From: JAHBXL01 sp038247555
GTDB taxonomy: Bacteria; Planctomycetota; Phycisphaerae; Phycisphaerales; UBA1924
Reading direction: 5' to 3'
Length of the DNA: 35,303 nucleotides
NCBI GenBank assembly: GCA_038247555.1
Contig: JBBRUT010000022.1
Span: 1-35,303, forward strand
Under the pieces are notes generated by a model that was not told the DNA's origin, searched no databases, and saw nothing but the letters and a program-made list of their open reading frames with translations. Below, piece by piece: positions 23,524-31,739 of this stretch; the stretch's first letter is position 1, and each line of letters starts with the position of its first letter. The position numbers were made by a program, and so were the translations under genes.

Positions 23524-23536
23524 GAGGCGCATTCCG

Positions 23537-24058
23537 ATGAATCCCCTGAAGACCTACGACTACCTCGTCCTCGCCCGCCAGAAGATCCTCGACTGGTCGC
23601 GGCCGCTCTCGGTAGAGCAGCACACGCAGGTGTTTCCGATCGGCCTCGGCACGCTCGCGCGGACGCTGACGCACATCATGATCTGCGAGTGGTTCTACAT
23701 CCAGCGGATGCAGGGCCTCGCAGTACCGCCCTACAAGGACTGGCCGATTCAGGATGAAACGCCGCCGCGGCTCGAAGAGATAGAGAAATGGTGGCACGAG
23801 CAGGAGCCGCGGACGCGGGCAGCAATCGATGCAGTCGAGCGCGCGGGCGAATGGAGTACCGTGATCACGTACATGACCCAGCGCGATGACGGCAGACGAG
23901 TCGAGATCAGCGCGACCAAGGGGGACATCTTCACGCAGCTCGTGCTGCACGAAGTGCACCACCGCGCGCAGGTAATGAACATCCTGCGGCAGCTTGGGGT
24001 GAAGCTCGACGACATCGATTACAACGCGATGATGTATACACGGCGGGAACTGGACTGA
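23537..24058 (+). CDS. DinB-family metal-binding protein
   Basis: A 173-residue four-helix-bundle protein of the DinB superfamily. The metal histidines are visible in RTLTHIMICEWFYIQRM (about residue 46) and in LVLHEVHHRAQVMNILRQLGV near the C-terminus. The function of most members is unknown; many act on thiols or in stress responses. The gene begins 13 bp after the mutS stop with GAGG upstream, so it is probably on the mutS transcript. That is a positional fact, not proof of a repair role. Its stop codon directly abuts the stop of the convergent minus-strand gene. Confidence 0.9.
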   Translation: MNPLKTYDYLVLARQKILDWSRPLSVEQHTQVFPIGLGTLARTLTHIMICEWFYIQRMQGLAVPPYKDWPIQDETPPRLEEIEKWWHEQEPRTRAAIDAVERAGEWSTVITYMTQRDDGRRVEISATKGDIFTQLVLHEVHHRAQVMNILRQLGVKLDDIDYNAMMYTRRELD

Positions 24059-24391
24059 TCAGAGCCGGATCGCGATGATCACCGCCGCGGCGGACCAGAT
24101 GACGCAGCCGGTGACAAACATGATCTGGTCGATCGCGATGGCCCTGGTATCACCCCAGACGGAGCGGATGGCTTTCATGGATCGCCACGCAAGAAAGCCG
24201 AAGAAGAGACACGTCATGGCGCAAACGGACCAACGCGTCAGTTCGCTCGGCCAGAGTTTGATCGATATCGCGAGCGGAACGAGGAAGATGTGCCCACAGA
24301 TGACGATGCCCAGAAGCGCCAAAAGTGCAAGCAGTACGATGAGCAGCGTCCGAACGCAATCGGGAGAACGCGAGAGCAGCTGATGCAGCAT
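24059..24391 (-). CDS. Small three-helix membrane protein, unknown
   Basis: A 110-residue protein with three predicted membrane helices (RTLLIVLLALLALLGIVICG; SVCAMTCLFFGFLAW; QIMFVTGCVIWSAAAVIIAI). I recognise no family. The ATG at 24389-24391 is chosen; a GTG at 24409 would add six residues. The hydrophobic layout and low Arg/Pro content relative to random antisense frames support it as real. The stop abuts the DinB gene's stop with no gap, and the start faces the hydrolase gene at 24442, 50 bp away. Confidence 0.6.
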   Translation of the reverse strand: MLHQLLSRSPDCVRTLLIVLLALLALLGIVICGHIFLVPLAISIKLWPSELTRWSVCAMTCLFFGFLAWRSMKAIRSVWGDTRAIAIDQIMFVTGCVIWSAAAVIIAIRL

Positions 24392-24441
24392 CCGTGACCA
24401 GATCTTCACACAGCTATCGTACGGCGCGGTATGCTGCGGGG

Positions 24442-25614
24442 ATGAAGGTCAATATTCTCGCTGTCGTCATGATGATTGGTGTTGTGATCGACGCAGCGGC
24501 AGTACGTGCCGCCGCGGCCGGGCCTGTCGAGACGGTGCACGAGGTGGCGGTCGGGGGCGGCGGCACGCTGACGGTGACGTATAACGCTCCGGAGGGTGTC
24601 GCGCTGGATGCGCCAGCGCGGGTGCTCATCGTGTTTCCGCCGGGCGGGCAGACGCCGGAGCTTGAGCGGCTGATGCGGTCGATGTTTGCGGCGGAGGCGA
24701 CGCGGCGAGGATGGGTGGTGGTTACGCCGCGGCCGCCGAAGGGAAAGCTTTTTCCGAGGGCGACGAAGGAGTTGTTTCCGGCGCTGCTGGAGGAGATGGA
24801 CAAAGCGGTTCGCGCGGCGGACGGGCGGTATCACGTTGCTGGGCCGAGCAATGGCGGGATGAGCGCGTTTGCGTTTGCGGCGATGTATCCGGAGCGGACG
24901 GCGAGCGTGATGGGGTTCCCGGGCGCGCTGCCGGTGCGAACGGATGAGCGTGCGTTTGGGCAGAAGCTCAAGGACGTACCGATCCGCATGTGGGTCGGTG
25001 AGCAGGATGACTTTACGTGGCGGCGCTCGATGGAGGCGGTGGAGACGTTTGGAAAGAAGTATGGGCTGGATGTGGTGGCGACGAGCGTGAACGGGCAGGG
25101 GCATGTGATTCAGAGTCTGAGCGGAGCGGACATCATGAACGAGCTGGAGAAGGTGGCGGCGAAGGCTCCGGAGCCGATGAGCGCGGCGCAGCGGGAGGTG
25201 CTTGCGCTGCTGGATGCCCTCCACGCCGCGGCGTCAAAGGCCGATGGCAATGCGTACTTCGCGCTGTACGCACCCGAAGCGGTGTTCATCGGCACCGATG
25301 CGGGTGAGCGATGGACCAAGGAAGAGTTCCGGGCGTACGCCGCGCCGTACTTCTCGCAGGGGAAGGGCTGGACCTATGTGCCGCGGCCGGGGACGCGGCA
25401 CGTGACGCTGCTGCCCGATACACAGGGGCGCGTGGGTTTCTTCGAGGAACTCCTGGACAGCGAGAAGTATGGCACATGCCGCGGGACTGGCGTTGTCAGG
25501 ATGATCGGCGGGGAGTGGAAGGTCTGCCAGTATCACCTGACGTTCCCGGTACCCAATGACATGGCCCAGCGCGTGACGGGGGAGATCAAGGCGTGGGAAC
25601 GTGGTGTTCGCTGA
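24442..25614 (+). CDS. Secreted alpha/beta-hydrolase fused to a SnoaL-like domain
   Basis: A 390-residue exported protein. After a signal peptide (about 1-26) comes an alpha/beta-hydrolase-like domain: VLIVFPPGGQTPELERLM holds the oxyanion-type loop, and nucleophile S136 sits in AGPSNGGMSAFAFA. The likely acid is D189 or D190 in WVGEQDDFTW, and the base is H221 in NGQGHVIQ. The C-terminal domain (about 240-380) resembles SnoaL-3 / NTF2-like folds: LALLDALHAAASKADGNAYFALYAPEAVFIGTDAGERWTKEEF, then EWKVCQYHLTFPVPND. The substrate is unknown. The two domains are usually separate proteins. The ATG at 24442 directly precedes the signal peptide. Confidence 0.85.
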   Translation: MKVNILAVVMMIGVVIDAAAVRAAAAGPVETVHEVAVGGGGTLTVTYNAPEGVALDAPARVLIVFPPGGQTPELERLMRSMFAAEATRRGWVVVTPRPPKGKLFPRATKELFPALLEEMDKAVRAADGRYHVAGPSNGGMSAFAFAAMYPERTASVMGFPGALPVRTDERAFGQKLKDVPIRMWVGEQDDFTWRRSMEAVETFGKKYGLDVVATSVNGQGHVIQSLSGADIMNELEKVAAKAPEPMSAAQREVLALLDALHAAASKADGNAYFALYAPEAVFIGTDAGERWTKEEFRAYAAPYFSQGKGWTYVPRPGTRHVTLLPDTQGRVGFFEELLDSEKYGTCRGTGVVRMIGGEWKVCQYHLTFPVPNDMAQRVTGEIKAWERGVR

Positions 25615-25884
25615 TCTCGCTGCCTGGGTTGAAGGTGCCGACGGCGTTTAGATTGCGGACAACTTCGCCCATCTATCGCGTGGTTCGCGGGGTGTCCGTA
25701 AGCGGGGGGCGGGTTTGCGAAGCAGGAGTTGGGGCTGCTGCGTGCTTCGCGGCATCTTCGAGCCCAAGCCCAACACCTCCGTCAACAAAGAACCCCGGCA
25801 CGGGCCGGGGCTTGTAGTAAACAGGGTTGAGTGAGGCGTCAGCTTTGCTTCGTTATCGAGCCGAAGCTCGATGCCACGCGCCGA
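25615..25884. other. Convergent intergenic region
   Basis: A 270-bp gap between the hydrolase (plus) and clpX (minus). No gene is supported; the main element is the hairpin at 25793-25810. Confidence 0.5.
25793..25810. terminator. Probable bidirectional terminator between the hydrolase gene and clpX
   Basis: CCCCGGC pairs with GCCGGGG around an ACGG loop. The minus strand continues with TTCTTTGTTG, a weak T-run; the plus strand continues CTTGTAGT. It lies 74 bp past the clpX stop. Confidence 0.6.
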
Positions 25885-27282
<1,398 letters not shown>

Positions 27283-27569
27283 AAAGAAACGCCTCGTGGA
27301 AAAGAAGCCGCGGGCACGCCGCGGTATAGGTGCGAACAACAATGCCAACAGCCTTCTATCGGCGGATGGCTCCGTGCCCTGCACTCCCTGAGTCGTGGGA
27401 AAACTGCTCGTTCTCACGCTTTCGGGAGCATCAAGGGCGGTGATCTCGGCATTGTACGTCCGAGGATGATCGCCGCAGCGTGCTGCGCAGAAATGGCCTG
27501 CACAGAAATGGGGCAACGCCCGAATAGACAGGACACCCCGTACTGGTGGGATGGATTGACTATCGGAGG
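27283..27569. other. Promoter region of clpX
   Basis: The 287-bp gap upstream of clpX. A TATACC box on the minus strand lies about 40 bp before the ATG, but no good -35 accompanies it. A 15-bp near-tandem repeat (TGCGCAGAAATGGCC, TGCACAGAAATGGGG) is at 27484-27513. No gene is seen. Confidence 0.4.
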
Positions 27570-28034
27570 TCAGCTTGGTGGTTTACGGTCGTAAGGACTT
27601 TGCTTGCCGGCAGGAGGGGGAGTTGGCGGTGGCGAGGGGCGTGAAGGAGGCGCGGGGAGCGGTGCGCCGGTGAGATCGAAGCCGGGTCTGGCGCGGACTT
27701 CGCCAGGAGCGGCCCGCCGCGACGGCGCGGGTTTCTCGGACGCTGTCTTCGCCGACTTGGGCGGAACAATCCGGTTGGCGACATTGATCGTGAGCGCTTT
27801 GCGCGCCGCGTCATATTCCTCGGTGGTGAGTTCGCCAGACTTGTGCATGCGTCGCAGCTCGCCGAGCATGGAGGACACCTGCTCGGCGTCCTTGGCGAGA
27901 AGGCGCTTGCGGATCAGGAGGATGGCGATCCCGAGGATGAGCACCGCGACAATGAGCGCGCCAACCCACACGAGCACGTCGACCGAGGTTGACGCCCCGG
28001 AGTTCGGCTTGGGAGTCACCTGCGCGATCATCAT
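27570..28034 (-). CDS. Single-pass membrane protein with SHOCT-like domain
   Basis: A 154-residue protein: a short N-terminus, one membrane helix at about 20-43 (VLVWVGALIVAVLILGIAILLI), then a SHOCT-like motif (MLGELRRMHKSGELTTEEYDAARKAL, about residues 57-82), and a proline-rich tail. SHOCT is a short C-terminal-type oligomerisation motif of unknown function. The ATG at 28032-28034 shares one base with the upstream gene's TGA, so translation is coupled; a TTG at 28037 is another option. It lies downstream of the 279-residue gene and 287 bp upstream of clpX on the same strand. Confidence 0.8.
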   Translation of the reverse strand: MMIAQVTPKPNSGASTSVDVLVWVGALIVAVLILGIAILLIRKRLLAKDAEQVSSMLGELRRMHKSGELTTEEYDAARKALTINVANRIVPPKSAKTASEKPAPSRRAAPGEVRARPGFDLTGAPLPAPPSRPSPPPTPPPAGKQSPYDRKPPS

Positions 28035-28873
28035 CAACGCCAGCCCCCGGCGACGATCTCTTCACGGATGGCGCCGAGGACCTTGGGTTCGACATACGCG
28101 TCGAGCAGGTCGTGTGCCGCGGTGCGCAGCTCGGTGAGGAGCGCAGGGAGCGCGGCGACATCGGCAAAGGGACCGAAGCGGCGGACGATGAGGTAGAGGC
28201 TGATGGGCTGGTCGGGGCCGCGGGAGGGGGACTCTTCGACGCCGTCCGATCCTGCGGTCTGCGCACGGCGGGAAGAGCGGGTCTTCACCTCGATGTGCGC
28301 CTGCAGGTCATTGGTGTCGTTGAGCGCAACGCCGAAGATGGGCTGGCAGTCGACGGGCCGGAAGGTCATGGGGCGCGATCCGCCGCCGTTACGGCCGGAT
28401 TGGCTTGTGCCGGTAGCGAGCTCGGCCATCGGCGTTCCGGCCATCAGCGCGTTACAGATGATCGCGTCGTGGTTGCCGGTCGCGGCGAGATCAAACCCCA
28501 GCAGGATCTCGATGCTCTCAATGTCGAGCGCGCTGATATCGAGGTAGTAGGGGGCGGATTCGATCACCGCGGCGTGAAGGGCGTAGGCGTGGTCCCACTC
28601 GCGCGGGCAGACACTCCCGGCGCGGACGCTGGTGCGACGGACGGCGACCCATTCCTGCCACGCGCCGGAATCGGGGGAATCGGCCGAGGCGGAGTCAGAT
28701 TCGAGCGCGAGTTCGTTCTGATATCGGCGGAACTGCGAGAGCGGGGGGCGCTGCCTTCTGAGACGATCGAACAGACCGAGCACGGTTTCGCGCTTGGTCG
28801 GGAGATCCATCTTGAGGTTCACGCGCAGATTGACGTAGTACGCTGCGCAGGATGAGGCAAAACGGATAGGCAT
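28034..28873 (-). CDS. Unknown 279-residue protein coupled to the SHOCT gene
   Basis: I do not recognise this family. The product lacks a membrane segment. Segments that look structured are LPTKRETVLGLFDRLRRQRPPLSQFRRYQNEL near the start, YLDISALDIESIEILLGFDLAATGNHDAIICNAL in the middle, DCQPIFGVALNDTNDLQAHIEVKTR, and SLYLIVRRFGPFADVAALPALLTELRTAAHDLL near the C-terminus. The ATG at 28871-28873 has GGGGAG upstream at a good distance, which decides the start over longer versions. The stop overlaps the start of the SHOCT gene, so the two probably act together. Confidence 0.75.
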   Translation of the reverse strand: MPIRFASSCAAYYVNLRVNLKMDLPTKRETVLGLFDRLRRQRPPLSQFRRYQNELALESDSASADSPDSGAWQEWVAVRRTSVRAGSVCPREWDHAYALHAAVIESAPYYLDISALDIESIEILLGFDLAATGNHDAIICNALMAGTPMAELATGTSQSGRNGGGSRPMTFRPVDCQPIFGVALNDTNDLQAHIEVKTRSSRRAQTAGSDGVEESPSRGPDQPISLYLIVRRFGPFADVAALPALLTELRTAAHDLLDAYVEPKVLGAIREEIVAGGWR

Positions 28874-28937
28874 ACCCAGGCTCCCCGTCGGTCGGCGCGA
28901 AGTGTACCGGCATCGGGCGGGCTTATCCGTGACATTG

Positions 28938-30023
28938 TCAATGCCTGGGCGAAGCGGGGACAGTGGCCGGGACTTCGCCGGCACCGGAATCGACGGTTTC
29001 GGCCCGGTTCTTACGGTGCTTGCGAAGCTTGGCCTGAACCCGGTCCTTGTCAGGAAGACGGATATCGCGTGCCAGACCAAAGAGCGACATCACTCGAATG
29101 AGCATGTAGCTGAAGTCGATCTCCCACCAGCGCAGCCCATGGCGGGCGCTGGTCGGGAAGGCGTGATGGTTGTTGTGCCAGCCTTCACCCAGGCCGAGGA
29201 TGCCGACGATGGGATTGTTGCGGCTTTCATCGCCGCAGGCGAACGGCCGCCATCCCCAGAGGTGGCAGACGGAGTTCACACTCCAGGTGATGTGGTGGAT
29301 GATCAGGATGCGGATCAGGCCACCCCAGAGGAAGCCCAGGAGCACGCCCGTCCAGGAGAGGGTGAGCAATCCGCCCAGTACAGCGGGGATGACTAGCCCG
29401 AGGAACACCCACAGCAGGAAGTGCTTGTTCGCGGCGACGATCACCCGGTCCTCACGCAGATCGCGGGTATAGCGTCCGAGTCCGCGCTGATGGCCGGCGA
29501 ACAGCCAGCCCACGTGCGCGTGATACGCGCCGCGGAGCGTTGCGATGAAGCCCTCGCCCCATGAACCGTCGGGGCCCATGTGGGGGGAATGCGGATCACC
29601 CTCGCAGTCGGAGTGCTGGTGGTGGCGGCGGTGAGCGCCGCACCATTCGATGACGGGACCCTGGACAGCCATTGAGCCCGCCGCGGCGAAGGCATAGCGA
29701 AGTGGGGCGGGGGTGCTGAAGGACCGGTGGGTGCACAGGCGGTGGAAGCCGACGGTGATGCCAAAGCCGCTGATGAGCGACATCCCGGCCATGATGGCCA
29801 GATGGATCCAGTTGAAGGCGGTGCCCCACAGCAGGACCATCGCGACGATCAGGCCTGCGATCGGGACGAGGACCGCCCCGAGGTTGATCATCCTCAGCCG
29901 ATGGTCGGCGAGACTGATTGCAGAGTTCTCGTCGTCGTGGGCGTCTGCCAGTCGACGACGGGTGCGTGCGGAGGGTTTGGCTTCGATGTCAGGAACCGGA
30001 TGGGCTTCAAGCTCAACGTGCAT
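28938..30023 (-). CDS. Acyl-CoA / fatty-acid desaturase, delta-9 type
   Basis: A membrane di-iron desaturase that introduces a double bond into acyl chains. The 361 residues carry all three histidine boxes: H94-x4-H99 in FHRLCTHRSF, H131-x2-H134-H135 in GAHRRHHQHSD, and H283-x2-H286-H287 in GEGWHNNHHAF. Four or so membrane helices flank them in the usual two pairs. The ATG at 30021-30023 is chosen for a cytosolic N-terminus of normal length. Longer starts exist upstream (to 30143) but add non-conserved residues. Electron donor partners are not in the window. Confidence 0.95.
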   Translation of the reverse strand: MHVELEAHPVPDIEAKPSARTRRRLADAHDDENSAISLADHRLRMINLGAVLVPIAGLIVAMVLLWGTAFNWIHLAIMAGMSLISGFGITVGFHRLCTHRSFSTPAPLRYAFAAAGSMAVQGPVIEWCGAHRRHHQHSDCEGDPHSPHMGPDGSWGEGFIATLRGAYHAHVGWLFAGHQRGLGRYTRDLREDRVIVAANKHFLLWVFLGLVIPAVLGGLLTLSWTGVLLGFLWGGLIRILIIHHITWSVNSVCHLWGWRPFACGDESRNNPIVGILGLGEGWHNNHHAFPTSARHGLRWWEIDFSYMLIRVMSLFGLARDIRLPDKDRVQAKLRKHRKNRAETVDSGAGEVPATVPASPRH

Positions 30024-30283
30024 AGGTATCCCGGCTTGTGCAGCCTTTCGCATCCTGTTGCTCACTCGGCAGGCCCACGGTTTCATACCGGTGGCCGCAT
30101 CCTTGGCCGAAGGCAGGACGCAGAGGAACCGAAAAGACTGCAACCGGTTCCTAGAGCCCTACCCGTAGAAGTCTAGTAGGTTCAATCGGGTAGTGATGTC
30201 CGAATCGCTGAGATTCCGGGGTATTGAGAGCGATTCGAGATGAATTAAAGCGGTGTCACCATGAATCAGGCAACCTGATCGAG
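30024..30283. other. Gap between the desaturase and HAD genes
   Basis: 260 bp upstream of the desaturase, and so its probable promoter region. A TTGAAC box on the minus strand has no good -10 partner. No gene or tRNA is supported. Confidence 0.4.
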
Positions 30284-30976
30284 TCATCCTGGCAGCAGCC
30301 ACGTCACCAGGGTGTCCGTGTCGGCCAGATCGGGCGCGACGCGGTCGGCTCCCGCGGCCGCAAGAGCCTCCTGACTGAACATGCCTGTTGCCACGGCGAG
30401 CACGCGGAGGCCATTGACCTTCGCGCAGCGGATGTCGTGGGGCGTGTCGCCGATGATGGCACATCGGCCCGGCTCCGCGTCGCGGCCGAATCGCTCGCGA
30501 TATCGACGCAGCGCGACCGGGGGAAGGTGGGCGCGGTCGGGCGGAGTGTGCGGCGACTCATCGCCCCATGCGGAAATGGGGAACCGGTCGGGATCGATTC
30601 CGCAGGCGCGGAGTTTGAGCGACCCGGTGTCCTGATAGTTTCCTGTGAGCAGGCCGAGCGCTGCGCGTGATTCGAGGGCGTCGATCAACTCGTTGACCCC
30701 GGGGAGCGCGCGAGCTCCGGTCGCTGTCGGCAACTTGAGCGTGAGGTGCTTGCGATAGCCGTCACGCAGCGCGAGCATGTTCGCCAGGCTTGGTTCCTGA
30801 CCGTTGGCCAGGAGCAGATCGTGGACGATGAGCGGATCGAGTCTGCCCGCGTACTCAACGCCGGTGGAGTCAAAGCCCGGGCCGAAGCACTCGCGGCCGG
30901 CTTCTTCCATCGCCCGGATGCCGACACCGCTGGTGGAGATGAGTGTCGCGTCGATATCAAAGAGGAGGAGGTGCAT
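30284..30976 (-). CDS. HAD-superfamily hydrolase
   Basis: A 230-residue haloacid-dehalogenase-like phosphatase. Motif I is LLFDIDATL with nucleophile D7 and acid D9. Motif II is the Thr in GLLTGN. Motif IV is IGDTPHDIRCA near residue 175. The cap is helical (C1 type), like phosphoglycolate phosphatases and related small-molecule phosphatases. The substrate is not determinable. Alanine follows D9 where most relatives have Gly or Thr. The leader lacks a Shine-Dalgarno and contains a three-copy 7-mer (30985-31005). Acylphosphatase lies 75 bp upstream on the same strand. Confidence 0.9.
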   Translation of the reverse strand: MHLLLFDIDATLISTSGVGIRAMEEAGRECFGPGFDSTGVEYAGRLDPLIVHDLLLANGQEPSLANMLALRDGYRKHLTLKLPTATGARALPGVNELIDALESRAALGLLTGNYQDTGSLKLRACGIDPDRFPISAWGDESPHTPPDRAHLPPVALRRYRERFGRDAEPGRCAIIGDTPHDIRCAKVNGLRVLAVATGMFSQEALAAAGADRVAPDLADTDTLVTWLLPG

Positions 30977-30984
30977 GGGATATT

Positions 30985-31005
30985 GGAAGTGGGAAGTGGG
31001 AAGTG
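30985..31005. repeat. Three-copy tandem GGAAGTG before the HAD gene
   Basis: GGAAGTG is repeated exactly three times (21 bp), 9 bp upstream of the HAD start codon. In the mRNA it reads as CACTTCC repeats. Confidence 0.85.
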
Positions 31006-31051
31006 GGAGAGAGGAGCGAGGGGCAAACAGACGGGGGCAGGGAACCGAGAA

Positions 31052-31318
31052 CTAGCCACTGATCCGGAACGGGGTATCTGCACCGATCTCGGCAAGGTCG
31101 AGACGATCGACGCGGGTGATGTTCTGCCCCACTTTGTCGGAGATGCGTGTAATCAGGAGATCCACCGTGCTGGCTTGGCCCTGCGCTTCGAGCAGGACTG
31201 AGCCGTCGGGCTCATTGCGGACAAAGCCCAGGAGCTGGAGCCCGCGGGCGCAGTGAACGGCGGTCGCGCGGAAGCCCACGCCCTGAACCCGCCCCTGAAA
31301 ACGGATCTGCAGTCGCAT
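31052..31318 (-). CDS. acyP: Acylphosphatase
   Basis: Hydrolyses carboxyl-phosphate bonds such as acetyl phosphate. The 88-residue protein has the conserved GRVQGVGFRATA motif, with catalytic R17, and GFVRNEPDGSV, with catalytic N35. Normal length and fold. It lies upstream of the HAD gene on the same strand, so the two phosphatases are probably co-transcribed. The start ATG is at 31316-31318. Confidence 0.95.
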   Translation of the reverse strand: MRLQIRFQGRVQGVGFRATAVHCARGLQLLGFVRNEPDGSVLLEAQGQASTVDLLITRISDKVGQNITRVDRLDLAEIGADTPFRISG

Positions 31319-31739
31319 CAGCGGGGAGGATAGGTGGTCGGGGGTGTGGGATTGCGCGGGCTATCGGACCTACGACGCCGGAACTTGGCGAGAATGATGG
31401 GTCTTTGCTGCGCGGGATTGACCGGCCAAACTCCTGTGCTACCTTTTTCAAGTCTGGGAAGGTCGCTCAACCCAGGATCCATCGGGCCAGATACGGCGTC
31501 CGTGCCGACCATCTTCCGGGACCACACTTTCTGAGCGGCCGACTCGCGACACCTTCCCGACTCCCGGCTCTTTCAGAGCCGCGGAGGTATCGCGGCGTCA
31601 GCGTCGCTGTTCGTGTTCCTCGGGCCGGTGATTGTGAGACCCAAGCACCTTCGAAAGTTTCTGGATCTCGTGTGGACCGTGTGTGCTCACCGTGTTGTGG
31701 CGCCATCGGCGATCTGCGAAGTGCTTGGTTTGTAAAAGC
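31319..31739. other. Divergent region before dnaG
   Basis: 421 bp with no supportable gene. It contains a candidate dnaG promoter at 31418-31445 and a hairpin CGGCTC-TTTCA-GAGCCG at 31565-31581. If the promoter is right, dnaG has an unusually long leader of about 290 bases. Confidence 0.5.
31418..31445 (+). promoter_or_regulatory. Candidate dnaG promoter
   Basis: TTGACC (5/6) at 31418-31423, 16-bp spacer, TACCTT (4/6) at 31440-31445. Confidence 0.35.

Noticed and set aside
25593..25817. Small plus-strand open frame after the hydrolase gene
   Set aside because: There is no Shine-Dalgarno or conserved motif, and it runs into a terminator hairpin.
30150..30200. tRNA-like GGTTCAATC segment
   Set aside because: There is no acceptor stem, no CCA and no anticodon arm around it.
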